From: an uncultured Pseudomonadales bacterium
GTDB taxonomy: Bacteria > Pseudomonadota > Gammaproteobacteria > Pseudomonadales > Azotimanducaceae
NCBI GenBank assembly: GCA_943787425.1
Contig: CALSMJ010000001.1
Coordinates: 1,415,271 to 1,479,270 of the forward strand
Direction: 5' to 3'
DNA length: 64,000 nucleotides
Below the pieces are notes generated by a model, which was not told the DNA's origin, made no database searches, and worked only from the letters and a program-made list of their open reading frames with translations. Shown here piece after piece: positions 18,597 to 30,682 of this stretch (the first letter of the stretch is position 1; the number at the start of each line of letters is the position of its first letter). Both the position numbers and the translations under genes were made by a program.

Positions 18597-20006
18597 TCAG
18601 GTTGTCGGCGTTTCTGAACGCACATCGGTCACCGTAAACAACAGGATCCCGCCAACGGCAATCAACACAACGAGCGACGCGAATCCTGCGCGCTGAGAAT
18701 CAAACCACTGGGTTGTGGTGGCAACCAGCAAAGGGGCTAAAAAGGCTGTCACCGAACCCGACAGCCCGTAAAGCCCAAAAAACTGCGTCGCTTTTTCCGG
18801 CGGACAAATCTTTGCCATGAGCGTTCTGGACGCGGACAATGCGGTTACAAAGAACAAGGCGAAAACCTGATTGGTTCCGAAATACACCACCTCGGCGATG
18901 GTTGTGAAATAAGGAAAGTCCCAAACAGGCTGCGTTGAAACCGTGAACCAAAAGCCAATCTGATCGGTCTGAATCGAAACCAATGCGAGTAGAATCAGAC
19001 AGGTCATGAACACCGAAACCTTCAGGGTCAACAAGGATCCTAAACGATCATCAATGCGCCCCCCTAAGTACGCACCAATCATGGCAGAGACACTGGTGCA
19101 CAACCCGAAGATTAAAAGCGAGATGGTATCCCAATCAAAGGTTCCGGCCGCATAGACGCCGCCGAATACCAATACCCCGACCATGCCATCGTTAAAGAGC
19201 ATTCGCGCCAGAAGATAACGCGCAATATTGGCGTAATGTTTAAGTTGCGAGACGGTCGCAAGGACATCCTGAATCCCAGACTTTGCCGCCTGCCCAATCG
19301 TCAATCCGGACTTGGGCGTATCGGGTGTAAAAATGAGCAGCGGTAGGGTAAAGACCAGCATCCAGATGCCGGCGATGGGCCCAACGATACGGTCTTGTTC
19401 GTGGGCGGCCTGATCAATCCCCCACCAGGCGATCTCCGGTAAAAACCACCAAGTCTGCGCGCCGGGCAAAGCAAAGGCGTACAGCACAAACAACATCAAG
19501 GATAACCCGCCTAAATTACCCAAGGAGAAGGCCAGACCCGACACCAAGCCAGCTCGATTTGCGGGCGTGATCGCCGGCAGCATGGCGTTATGGAATACTT
19601 CTGAGTAGGCGAACGCGATGTTAATCAGCAGCAGCAACCCAAATCCCAACCAGAGCGTCATCCCGGCCGCATTGGGCTTAATGAACCAAAGTAAACACGC
19701 ACCAACCCCCATAAAAATAACCGTTCCGGCGATCCAGGGCTTCCGGCGGCCCTGCTTGTCGGCGATCGCTCCCAAAAACGGAATGGTCATTGCCAAGAAG
19801 GCACCGGCCGCCGCATTCAAATAACCGATTAAGGTTTGACCGTAGACCGGGTCGCCGACTACGACACTACTGAAATAGGGGAAAAAAATATAAATGACCA
19901 CCAGGATGTAATACGGGTCTCGACCCAATTGACCACTGGTCCAACTGAAATACCCCAAGGGGGCGGCTGCCGGCGTTCCTGCAATCGAAAGGTTTGGTGT
20001 TGACAT
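18597..20006 (-). CDS. MFS transporter of the UMF1/Atg22-like family
   Basis: Membrane protein of about 469 residues with about twelve helices. The start region, WTSGQLGRDPYYILVVIYIF, and the loop PFLGAIADKQGRRKPWI near 75-91 are typical of Atg22-like/UMF1 permeases. The start at 20006 follows AAGGAGG; the frame extends to 20045 without support. Its start lies about 50 bp after the stop of the CoA-transferase gene on the same strand, so the two may be cotranscribed, hinting at uptake of a compound that is then activated as a CoA ester. Substrate not known. Confidence 0.82.
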   Translation of the reverse strand: MSTPNLSIAGTPAAAPLGYFSWTSGQLGRDPYYILVVIYIFFPYFSSVVVGDPVYGQTLIGYLNAAAGAFLAMTIPFLGAIADKQGRRKPWIAGTVIFMGVGACLLWFIKPNAAGMTLWLGFGLLLLINIAFAYSEVFHNAMLPAITPANRAGLVSGLAFSLGNLGGLSLMLFVLYAFALPGAQTWWFLPEIAWWGIDQAAHEQDRIVGPIAGIWMLVFTLPLLIFTPDTPKSGLTIGQAAKSGIQDVLATVSQLKHYANIARYLLARMLFNDGMVGVLVFGGVYAAGTFDWDTISLLIFGLCTSVSAMIGAYLGGRIDDRLGSLLTLKVSVFMTCLILLALVSIQTDQIGFWFTVSTQPVWDFPYFTTIAEVVYFGTNQVFALFFVTALSASRTLMAKICPPEKATQFFGLYGLSGSVTAFLAPLLVATTTQWFDSQRAGFASLVVLIAVGGILLFTVTDVRSETPTT

Positions 20007-20054
20007 CGCGCCTCCTTGATCCGTCTCGGGCCCGATTGGCGGCAAGACTTAACG

Positions 20055-21146
20055 TTATCCTATGGCCCCCTCTTGCGCCCATTCGATCAACGTCTCCATA
20101 CTGTATCCTAAGTCCATCAGAACTGCTGCGGTATGCTCACCAACATCGGGGGAGGGTCGGTTTTCACCATGCCGGGTTGCGCCGAATCGAGCCGGCGCTC
20201 GAGGTTGAATCATGGCGCCTGCTCTTGGGTGCTGAAACCGCTCGAGGGTTTCGGCAGCCTGAATTTGAGGATCATTGACAAGATCATCACGCCGATTGAC
20301 GCGTCCGACCGGGATCTCATTTGCAGCAAAAAGATCGATCAATTCTTCTGTGGAATAAGCACTGCAGTCCCCGTTTAACTGGTGCGAGACAATCGCGCCG
20401 TCGCGGGTGGCACTGACTTCATACAGATCCGCCAGATCGCCGGCGAGCGCCGCCCCCGCGCCTTCAAAGCTCTGGTTCCACATCAGATCCGCCCAATTAA
20501 AGTAGACCGCTGTGTCGAGCATCGACAAGGCGATATGTTGCCCCCCGGCGCCGCGCTCGCGTGCGAACAAGGCAGCCGTCATAGCCTGAGCCGCCGTTAG
20601 CGCTGTGACCTTGTCAAAAATGATGGTCCGCACCATGGCGTAGGGATCTTGCACACCTTGTGCCTCGAGCAGACCGCTCATGCCCTGAATCACATAGTCA
20701 TAAACTTTCTGGCCGGCGTAGGGTCCAACGTCTCCCATGCCAGAGATCGACAGATAAATCAGTTCCGGAAACCGAGGTTTCAAGGTTTCGTAATCAAGGC
20801 CCAGCCGCTTCATTTTGCCCGGCCGATAATTCTGCAATACCACATCAGCCGTGCCAATCAACTCCTCTGCGAGCTGTCGACCCTGGGGATGCTTTAAATT
20901 AAGGCCAACGGATTTCTTATTGCGATTGATCAGCGTAAAGATCGCGCTGACGCCATTACGACTCGCGCCCAAACCGCGTACCCCATCACCCCAGCCGGGC
21001 GGCTCGATTTTGATGACCTCAGCGCCCTGATCAGCCAACATCACAGCGGCCATAGGACCAGACACCACAGCCGACAGATCGATAATGCGCACGCCCGCAA
21101 GCGGGCCCATCGAGGCGGGAATCGTTGCGTGGGACTCTTCAGACAT
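20055..21146 (-). CDS. CaiB/BaiF family CoA-transferase
   Basis: Class III CoA-transferase (about 363 residues) moving CoA between carboxylic acids. It shows DLSAVVSGPMAAVMLADQGA and VIKIEPPGWGD near the N-terminus, NRNKKSVGLNLKHPQG near 84-99, and VYDYVIQGMSGLL with the expected catalytic Asp near 165. The C-terminal half is short: after ATRDGAIVSHQLNG the usual 30-40 residues before the EELIDLFAANEIPVGRV segment are largely missing, with no frameshift. I took the ATG at 21146 as start; a TTG at 21167 is possible. Probably transcribed with the MFS gene at 18597-20006. Confidence 0.82.
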   Translation of the reverse strand: MSEESHATIPASMGPLAGVRIIDLSAVVSGPMAAVMLADQGAEVIKIEPPGWGDGVRGLGASRNGVSAIFTLINRNKKSVGLNLKHPQGRQLAEELIGTADVVLQNYRPGKMKRLGLDYETLKPRFPELIYLSISGMGDVGPYAGQKVYDYVIQGMSGLLEAQGVQDPYAMVRTIIFDKVTALTAAQAMTAALFARERGAGGQHIALSMLDTAVYFNWADLMWNQSFEGAGAALAGDLADLYEVSATRDGAIVSHQLNGDCSAYSTEELIDLFAANEIPVGRVNRRDDLVNDPQIQAAETLERFQHPRAGAMIQPRAPARFGATRHGENRPSPDVGEHTAAVLMDLGYSMETLIEWAQEGAIG

Positions 21147-21732
21147 GCCTGCATTGGATCTCGGCAATCCGGGCGAGTCAACGTTTAATTGTCAATCACG
21201 ATTGCGACGGCTTATCGCCTTAAAGGACCGAGTTCTTTGCCGGGTAAAAGGTTGCCGGGTCACCCCGGTTCAATAGCCCCAGTCACGCGCCAAACCTTAA
21301 GCGGTTCGCGACCGGTCCAGCGCCTTATATCAGTACATTTTGGAATATATTAGTTTTAATTTATTCCTTATAACAATTAAACCGACCCTGCTACCTTTCA
21401 CTCCGCACGTTTAAAGCACCTATCACAACCCATTCGGAGAACCTTCTCATGGCCCAATCTCAAAGCGCGGTCGCGGTACGTTACCCAACCAACCCAGAGC
21501 AACCTGAAATCAAACGATGTCTGCCAAACGTCCGCCCCGACATCGAACTCTCGGAGTGGGATCGGGCACGACAAACCAGCAAGACCTGGTCCATGGAACA
21601 AGATTAAGGCGCGCACCATCACAAACAGCCTCCTTGCCCACCCGTGCCGGAACGCGGTCTTGGCTGCACTGGTTGCGGAAGACGCAGCCGCCCTTCGGCC
21701 GACGCTCGCCTTACGGCGCCGGATGACATGAC
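21147..21732. other. intergenic region, 586 bp
   Basis: Divergent gap between the CoA-transferase and the PhzF-like gene. An AT-rich block at about 21328-21385 looks promoter-like. It is followed by one possible small reading frame (21449-21607). Nothing else recognised. Confidence 0.4.
21449..21607 (+). CDS. possible small protein, 52 residues
   Basis: ATG-initiated frame of 52 residues with GGAGA about 10 bp upstream, positioned just after the AT-rich block. The product is polar, without membrane segment or known motif (it contains PNVRPDIELSEWDRA). I do not recognise it; it may be a real small gene or chance. Confidence 0.25.
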   Translation: MAQSQSAVAVRYPTNPEQPEIKRCLPNVRPDIELSEWDRARQTSKTWSMEQD

Positions 21733-22527
21733 ATGAAGCTGCCCTACTTTTTGATCGACGCCTTTACCGACCAAGCCTTTGCGGGCAACCCCGCGGCGGT
21801 GTATGTGCTGGACAGACCGATATCCGACGCCCTCATGCAAAAAATTGCGGGTGAGATGAATCTTTCCGAAACGGCATTCGTCCTGCAGGACGGCAATGTA
21901 ACCCGCCTGCGTTGGTTCACCCCCACAACGGAAGTCGATCTTTGTGGTCATGCAACCCTGGCCAGCGCCCACGCCCTGTTTACAGCCATTGATCAACCGC
22001 TCAGCGGCGCCCTTACCTTTGACTCAGCCAGCGGCGCGTTAATCTGTGAGCAAACAGCAGATGGCATCCGCTTAGATTTTCCAGCTACCCCACCAAGCCC
22101 CATGCCCCCCGATGCGATCATTTGCGAACAGCTCGGGGTGGCCGACCCAATCTACTTCGGCCGTTCAACGTTCGACTACCTGATTCATCTGTCGCGCGAG
22201 GACGACCTGCTGGCCCTGGCCCCGAACTTCTCGGCCTTAGCCGGCATTGAAACCCGCGGTTTTATCGTGACTGCCAAGGCCAATGCCGAAGACCTGGATT
22301 TCGTGTCTCGGTTTTTTGCGCCGGCCACGGGCGTTAATGAGGACCCCGTGACGGGATCGGCCCACTGCTGCCTGGGACCCTACTGGGCGGCGCATCTCAA
22401 TAAGCCGGCTTTGCGCGCTGCCCAACGCTCCGAACGCGGCGGCCGTTTAAAGGTTGAAGTGGCCTCTGGCCGGGTCTTGCTCACAGGGCACGCCGTACTA
22501 ATTGGTCGCGGCGAGTTGCTGCTTTAA
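21733..22527 (+). CDS. PhzF family protein
   Basis: PhzF-like isomerase fold (264 residues, normal for the family). The N-terminal YFLIDAFTDQAFAGNPAAV and the NLSETAFV segment with the catalytic Glu near 46 are diagnostic; a second half repeats the fold with RFFAPATGVNEDPVTGSAH. Most such proteins are uncharacterised epimerases or isomerases and not phenazine enzymes; no other phenazine gene is present. Stand-alone gene. Confidence 0.88.
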   Translation: MKLPYFLIDAFTDQAFAGNPAAVYVLDRPISDALMQKIAGEMNLSETAFVLQDGNVTRLRWFTPTTEVDLCGHATLASAHALFTAIDQPLSGALTFDSASGALICEQTADGIRLDFPATPPSPMPPDAIICEQLGVADPIYFGRSTFDYLIHLSREDDLLALAPNFSALAGIETRGFIVTAKANAEDLDFVSRFFAPATGVNEDPVTGSAHCCLGPYWAAHLNKPALRAAQRSERGGRLKVEVASGRVLLTGHAVLIGRGELLL

Positions 22528-22869
22528 AGCCTTGCGATTGGTTTCAACGCAAGCAGCCCACTCACCCCACAGGTCGATCGAGCGCGACGTCTCCCGCAAT
22601 CTTCGCCGCGGCTTGCAAGAACGCGCTGATCCTGATCCTTTCAATGCGATCGCAACAGGCACTCGGCTTGCTACTTCGATCTCATTACCCGCAGGGGTCA
22701 TCAAGACACACGCATTAATCGTCACGCTTTTTGAACGAAAACCCAACGTGTCGCTCAGCAAAGCGTCGAGCACCCTCAGGTTTTGGCGACTACCAGCCCG
22801 AGTCATTGACAGACGCCCTCGAACCATTCCAATATTAATGAAACTATTCAGTTATTACGGAGACAGCGC
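22528..22869. other. intergenic stretch, 342 bp
   Basis: Lies before the subtilase gene. A 109-codon minus-strand frame overlapping the PhzF end (22498-22827) has no recognisable product and no clear ribosome site. No terminator seen. Confidence 0.35.
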
Positions 22870-24090
22870 TTGCATCATAAGACCTTTGCGTTCAAAACAT
22901 CGCTTACTACAACCTGCCTCGCCCTTGCCCTATTCGGCTCGGGTCTGACCCAGCCTGCCGAAGCGACGCAAGATACCGCCAGTTTTGGTATCGATTCCGC
23001 TTTGCTCGATGTACACAACCGCTGCATCGTTCGACTCAGCGATGACTTACCCAAGGCCGATGTGGTGGGGCGCGCCAAAGGGTTGCTCGCTCGGGCCAAT
23101 GCCATGACTCGCGGTAATGCTGCCTTGAAACACGTCTACCAGCATTCCATTAAAGGCTTCACCATTGGCATGCCCTGCGCGCAGGCGCAGCGCGCTTTTG
23201 GTCATGACGCCATGGTGCAGAGCCTGACGCCTGACAGCATCGTTCATATGAATCCGCGACCACCCGGAAAAGGCCCTGGCGGCGGTGGCGGTGACGGCGG
23301 TGGTGAAACACCAGATCCTCAAACAACGCCATGGGGCATCTCGCGAGTGGGCGGGCCAGTGCCAGGCGCGGGTTACACCGCCTGGGTGATTGACACCGGC
23401 ATCGACCTTGATCATCCCGATCTTGTCGTTGATGGCGGCCGCGGCTTTTCCGCGTTCACCAAGGGTAAAAATGCCGGTGTCGACGACGGACAGGGGCATG
23501 GTACCCATGTCGCCGGTACCATCGCAGCGCTCGATAACAACCGCGACGTGGTCGGTGTGGCCGCAGGCGCGACGGTTATCCCGGTGAAGGTGCTCGACGC
23601 CCGCGGCTCAGGCAGCACCTCCGGTGTCATCGCTGGCATTGATCACGTCGCTAACAATGCAGCGCCCGGCGACTGCGCCAATATGAGTCTCGGCGGCGGC
23701 GTAAGCCAAATCCTTGATGACGCCGTCATTGCTGCCGCGGCTCAGTCCGGGGCCTATTTCGTGCTCGCAGCGGGCAACGACGGGAATGACGCGAATGGGC
23801 ACTCCCCGGCTCGCGCCAATGGGCCCAATGTCTTCACCATTTCGGCATCGGATAGCAACGACCGCATGGCCAGCTTCTCCAACTTCGGCAATCCACCCGT
23901 GGATTACGCGGCACCGGGCGTTGGCGTTCTGTCGACCAAAAAAGGGGGCGGCACGGTCAGCTACAGCGGGACCTCTATGGCGGCGCCCCATGCCTGCGCC
24001 GTTTTAATGCTCACCGGCGGCAACCCAGCAACCGATGGTGTGATTAGTGGCGACCCCGACGGTACCCCAGATTCGATCATCGCACTATAA
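22870..24090 (+). CDS. secreted S8 family serine peptidase (subtilase)
   Basis: Subtilisin-like protease of 406 residues. An N-terminal signal peptide (hydrophobic stretch LALALFGSGLTQPAEA) is followed by a prodomain-like region and a Gly-rich linker near 135-150. The catalytic triad is visible as AWVIDTGIDLDHPD (Asp), GHGTHVAGT (His) and SGTSMAAPHACA (Ser), with the oxyanion Asn in AAGNDG. The start is TTG at 22870 with GGAGA upstream. Exported, probably extracellular or periplasmic. It ends near 24090, convergent with katG and the terminator at 24432-24459. Confidence 0.9.
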   Translation: MHHKTFAFKTSLTTTCLALALFGSGLTQPAEATQDTASFGIDSALLDVHNRCIVRLSDDLPKADVVGRAKGLLARANAMTRGNAALKHVYQHSIKGFTIGMPCAQAQRAFGHDAMVQSLTPDSIVHMNPRPPGKGPGGGGGDGGGETPDPQTTPWGISRVGGPVPGAGYTAWVIDTGIDLDHPDLVVDGGRGFSAFTKGKNAGVDDGQGHGTHVAGTIAALDNNRDVVGVAAGATVIPVKVLDARGSGSTSGVIAGIDHVANNAAPGDCANMSLGGGVSQILDDAVIAAAAQSGAYFVLAAGNDGNDANGHSPARANGPNVFTISASDSNDRMASFSNFGNPPVDYAAPGVGVLSTKKGGGTVSYSGTSMAAPHACAVLMLTGGNPATDGVISGDPDGTPDSIIAL

Positions 24091-24478
24091 CCTCCTTGCC
24101 CGCGCGCGCATTCGGCCGCGCGGGCAACCTCTGGCTTTTTCAACCCGCCGTTCACCAGCCCAGCCCATGACCACCAAAATTGCGCTTGGGCGCCCCAAGG
24201 GCGTCGAGCAACACGCGCCTTGGCAGACCTTAGCGTCCGAAAGCAATCCCATCGCAGCGCGGCATCAAACGTCATCGACTTGGCGTAAACCCACTGGCGA
24301 CGACCGCTTCTCAACCCCAAGCCTGTGCTCGCCACTCGCATTCAACGCATCGATTCTCGCAGGCCATCGTTCAATGCCGAACACCCTGAACCGCAGCCCG
24401 CGCCAGACGCGCCGCCTTGGACGCCGCGCAAAAAAAACCCAGCAGACGCTGGGTTTTTTCAACTACAGTTTACTTGAA
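24091..24478. other. intergenic region between convergent genes, 388 bp
   Basis: Between the subtilase (plus) and the catalase-peroxidase (minus). Only the bidirectional terminator at 24432-24459 was recognised. Confidence 0.45.
24432..24459. terminator. bidirectional rho-independent terminator
   Basis: Stem CCCAGC/GCTGGG with a 4-nt loop, flanked by six As on one side and six Ts on the other, giving U-tracts in both directions. It lies 20 bp after the katG stop and serves the convergent subtilase too. Confidence 0.85.
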
Positions 24479-27106
<2,628 letters not shown>

Positions 27107-28915
27107 ATGAACGACGCCTTAACCACGACCACCCAACTCGACTTTGACCCGGATGCCCTCCGCGCAAAGTATCGATTAGAGCGAGACAAGCGGATCCGAG
27201 TCGATGGCAACCAACAGTATTTGGCGATTGAAGGCGACTTTTCAAATTACATCGACGACCCCTACGTCGATGGCCTCGACACCAGAGAACCACTGAACGA
27301 TACCGTGGACGTTGTGATTATCGGCGGTGGCTTTGGCGGCCTGATCTCCGGCGCTCGCTTAAAAGAAGCCGGTATCAACCGTGTTCGCATCATCGAAAAA
27401 GGCGGCGACTTCGGGGGTACTTGGTATTGGAACCGTTATCCCGGCGCCGCTTGCGATACCGAGTCTTACGTCTATCTGCCTTTGTGTGACGAATTGGGGA
27501 TTGTGCCAACCGAGAAATATGCCCGGGGTCCGGAAATTTTTGCGCACAGCCAACAGATCGCTCGACACTATGATTTATACCAAAATGCTTGCTTACAGAC
27601 CCAGGTCACCGAGCTGACGTGGGATGCGGCCCTGCGGCAATGGCAGGTCAAAACCGATCGCGGCGATGCAATGCACGCCCGCTTTGTCATTATGTCGAAC
27701 GGCCCGTTGAACCGCCCCAAACTGCCTGGCATACCCGGTATCGCTCAGTTTAAAGGTCACACCTTTCATACCAGTCGCTGGGATTATGACTATACGGGTG
27801 GTGACTCGAACGGCAATCTTGAAAAGCTTGGCGATCAGCGCGTTGGCATTATTGGCACAGGCGCCTCGGCCGTGCAATGCATTCCTCATTTGGGCGAAGC
27901 GGCCAAAGCGCTCTATGTTTTTCAGCGAACCCCCTCGTCAATCGATGTTCGTGCGAACCGACCGACCGACAGAGCATGGGAAAAAACTCTCACCAAAGGC
28001 TGGCAAAAAGCGCGGATGGAAAATTTCAATGCCCTGACGTCTGGACGGATTGTTGAAGAAGACCTGGTCATGGACGGCTGGACCGAGATCATTCGAAATC
28101 TGATCTCGATGGCGAATTATCGGGGCAAAGACATCGACCCAGCGGAGATTCCTCGGTTGATGGAACTGGCAGACTTTCAAAAAATGCAGCAGATCCGTGC
28201 CCGAGTCGATGCCTTGGTTGACGACCCGGTCACCGCTGAAGCCTTAAAACCCTACTATCGACAATTCTGCAAGCGCCCCTGCTTCCACGACAGTTACCTG
28301 CAAACGTTTAATCGCTCGAACGTGACCCTCGTTGACACCCAGGGTCAGGGCGTTGAGGCGATGACGGCAGCTGGCGTTGTGGCACTTGGGCGCGTCTACG
28401 AGCTTGACTGCGTTATTTTTGCCACAGGTTTTGAAGTTGGCACCGACTATACCCGGCGGGCTGGATGTGATCCGACCGGCACTGAGGGGCTCACGCTCAG
28501 CAAGAAATGGGCGCAAGGCATCCGAACTTTGCACGGACTGCACAGTCGAGGATTCCCGAACATGTTTTTCATGAGCACCGCCCAAAGCGGCTTTACGACC
28601 AGCTTTCCACACGCGATGGATGAGACCGCTCAACATATTGCTTTTATTGTCGATCGCTGCCTAACGGACGGCATTGCCGCCATCGAGCCAAGCCAAGCAG
28701 CAGAGGATGAGTGGGTTGCAGAAATCATTAAGCTCTCTCGTATCAGCGAGTCATTTCAAGCCGAGTGCACGCCTGGGTACTACAACAACGAGGGACAACC
28801 CAACCCTCGCAGCGTGCAAAACAGCCCCTATGGAAAAGGACCGATCCCCTTCTTTAACCGAATGAAAGCCTGGCGGGATGAAGGCACCCTTGCCGGCCTT
28901 GACTGCCGTTCGTAG
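27107..28915 (+). CDS. flavin-containing monooxygenase, Baeyer-Villiger type
   Basis: FAD- and NADPH-dependent monooxygenase of 602 residues, the size of phenylacetone and steroid monooxygenases. It has two Rossmann motifs (GGGFGGLISG near 71-80 and GTGASAVQCIP near 250-260) flanking the Baeyer-Villiger fingerprint FKGHTFHTSRWDY near 215-227, and ATGFEVG near the C-terminus. It would convert a ketone to an ester or lactone in the cytosol. Together with the esterases nearby it could open ketone or cyclic substrates, but there is no operon link. Confidence 0.9.
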   Translation: MNDALTTTTQLDFDPDALRAKYRLERDKRIRVDGNQQYLAIEGDFSNYIDDPYVDGLDTREPLNDTVDVVIIGGGFGGLISGARLKEAGINRVRIIEKGGDFGGTWYWNRYPGAACDTESYVYLPLCDELGIVPTEKYARGPEIFAHSQQIARHYDLYQNACLQTQVTELTWDAALRQWQVKTDRGDAMHARFVIMSNGPLNRPKLPGIPGIAQFKGHTFHTSRWDYDYTGGDSNGNLEKLGDQRVGIIGTGASAVQCIPHLGEAAKALYVFQRTPSSIDVRANRPTDRAWEKTLTKGWQKARMENFNALTSGRIVEEDLVMDGWTEIIRNLISMANYRGKDIDPAEIPRLMELADFQKMQQIRARVDALVDDPVTAEALKPYYRQFCKRPCFHDSYLQTFNRSNVTLVDTQGQGVEAMTAAGVVALGRVYELDCVIFATGFEVGTDYTRRAGCDPTGTEGLTLSKKWAQGIRTLHGLHSRGFPNMFFMSTAQSGFTTSFPHAMDETAQHIAFIVDRCLTDGIAAIEPSQAAEDEWVAEIIKLSRISESFQAECTPGYYNNEGQPNPRSVQNSPYGKGPIPFFNRMKAWRDEGTLAGLDCRS

Positions 28916-29035
28916 CGCGCCGATTGCGCTCGACAGAATAATCCCCAGAAGTTTTCAAGGTTGATTCATTACAACAGTTGACCGCTTACCCACTTCCGGA
29001 TTAAATGCCGCTCCACGCGATTTCGAGCCCTTGCC

Positions 29036-29665
29036 GTGCTGAATCTATTTATCGAAAATTTTATTCTGATCTTCGTCGCCATCGACCCGGTGGGGTTGTT
29101 ACCCATCTTTGCGCCCTTTACGAAAGGCTTAACCAAAGCCGAGGTTAGGCAACTGACATTGCGCAGTGGTTTTACGGCTTTTTTCGTTCTGCTGGCGTTT
29201 TGGTGTTTTGGCAGCACCATACTGTATTACATGGGCATCAGCATTGATTCTTTTAAAATCATCGGGGGGTTATTCCTGATTGTGATCGCGTATCAAATGC
29301 TGTTTGAACAACGCCAAGAACAACGCCAAGACACAATGGACAAGGCGATGCGGGACAAAGCACTGAGTTCTTTGGCAACCTTTCCAATTGCCATTCCGCT
29401 CATATCAGGCCCTGGCGCGATCGCGATTACCATGTTGATGCAAGAGAGAATTGATGAGTCGCTCGAGCAACAAATCGTTGGGTTTGCGCCGATCGTTACG
29501 GTGCTGGTGATGGCAGCAGCGTCCCTTTGGCTCTCTTCAAAAGTTGCGAAAGCGCTACCCACTTCGGTGATCGGTGCCATTCAACGCGTTTTCGGATTAC
29601 TCCTCGGCGCCTTGGCCATTGAATTTGTGATCGACGGCATCAAAACCACCTTTGGCTTGGCGTGA
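29036..29665 (+). CDS. MarC family integral membrane protein
   Basis: Six-helix inner-membrane protein of 209 residues of the MarC/YchE family. Characteristic stretches are FVAIDPVGLLPIFAPFTKG near 13-31 and TFPIAIPLISGPGAIAITML near 118-137. Despite the name the family is not established in multidrug resistance; its function is unclear. The GTG at 29036 was used as start; the ribosome site is weak. Stand-alone gene. Confidence 0.9.
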   Translation: MLNLFIENFILIFVAIDPVGLLPIFAPFTKGLTKAEVRQLTLRSGFTAFFVLLAFWCFGSTILYYMGISIDSFKIIGGLFLIVIAYQMLFEQRQEQRQDTMDKAMRDKALSSLATFPIAIPLISGPGAIAITMLMQERIDESLEQQIVGFAPIVTVLVMAAASLWLSSKVAKALPTSVIGAIQRVFGLLLGALAIEFVIDGIKTTFGLA

Positions 29666-29702
29666 TCAACTGCCGTAAGCCATCGTTTTGCGCACGCAGG
29701 GA

Positions 29703-30518
29703 TCAACGACCCCGAAACAAAAAGTCTTTTATCTCAGATCGGGCGGCTTGAATATCAGTCGCCTTGACGCGATCGGTGTCGCCGACTTCTTCCGGGACAT
29801 AAAAATGAATCGGATCGCTGTTGTGATACGCCGCCCAAACCGCGTCGGCAATCGCTGATGCGGGCATCAGACGGTAAGCACCCGTTTTGGGCAGGCGGTC
29901 CAGCATCGATAACTCAAAGGGCCGTCCGGAACCTTTCGCGGTTTCAGTTCGCAACATGGGCGTATCGATACAACCCGGCAGCACATCCGCCGTTCGAATG
30001 TCGTATTGCTCAAGCTCTAACGACAAGGCTTCGGTCAGCCCCTTAACCGCAAACTTACTCGCTGTGTATACCGCGCGCATGGCGTGACCGAAGGTTGCAA
30101 CCGAGCTCGAGGTACTGATGCACAGCGCGTTGTCGGTGCGCTTTAAGATCGGCAATGCTGCCCGAATCCCATGGATCACACCAAAAACATTGACGTCGAT
30201 CACCGCGCGGATGGTCGCCACAGACATTTCCTCGAGTAGGCCGCCCGGCGCAATCCCCGCATTATTAAACAAGATATCCATTCGGTCGCCACTCCAAGCC
30301 GAAAACAGCTTGACCGCTTCAGAAAAGGCATCAGGGTCGGTAACATCAAGTACCCCCGTCATCACCGCCTCAGACCCAATGGCCGCCTTCGCTGCGGCCA
30401 GCGCTGCGGCGTCCAGATCAAACAAGCCCACGCGCCAACCGGCCTCAGCAAATCGCTGACCGGTGGCAAGCCCCATCCCGCCAGCGCCGCCGGTAATAAA
30501 AATCGCTTTTGTGTTCAT
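29703..30518 (-). CDS. short-chain dehydrogenase/reductase
   Basis: SDR of about 271 residues oxidising an alcohol or reducing a ketone with NAD(P). It has TGGAGGMGLATG near 8-19, NNAGIAPGG near 82-90, catalytic Ser in STSSSVATFG and YTASKFAVKG with the Tyr-Lys pair near 152-161. The ATG at 30518 was chosen since it begins the Rossmann strand directly and has AGGATG upstream; the frame continues to 30617. It precedes the region of P450 and acyl-CoA genes and may act on alcohols there (inference). Confidence 0.87.
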   Translation of the reverse strand: MNTKAIFITGGAGGMGLATGQRFAEAGWRVGLFDLDAAALAAAKAAIGSEAVMTGVLDVTDPDAFSEAVKLFSAWSGDRMDILFNNAGIAPGGLLEEMSVATIRAVIDVNVFGVIHGIRAALPILKRTDNALCISTSSSVATFGHAMRAVYTASKFAVKGLTEALSLELEQYDIRTADVLPGCIDTPMLRTETAKGSGRPFELSMLDRLPKTGAYRLMPASAIADAVWAAYHNSDPIHFYVPEEVGDTDRVKATDIQAARSEIKDFLFRGR

Positions 30519-30682
30519 CGCTTTGCATCCTGTCATTGCTGTTTTATTCAAAACGCTCCTCGGTTTTGCCTGCGTCACGTTCCAAACCAAAACCCGCTCT
30601 TGCAAAAGGCGACGCACATCGCGCGTCAGGATCTTGGCAGAGCGCGCCCGTCATGGGCGCTATCCAGCGCTGGCGCCCTCAA

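Noticed and set aside
21733-22527. Phenazine biosynthesis role for the PhzF-like gene
   Set aside because: No other phenazine genes are present; most PhzF-like proteins are unrelated to phenazines.
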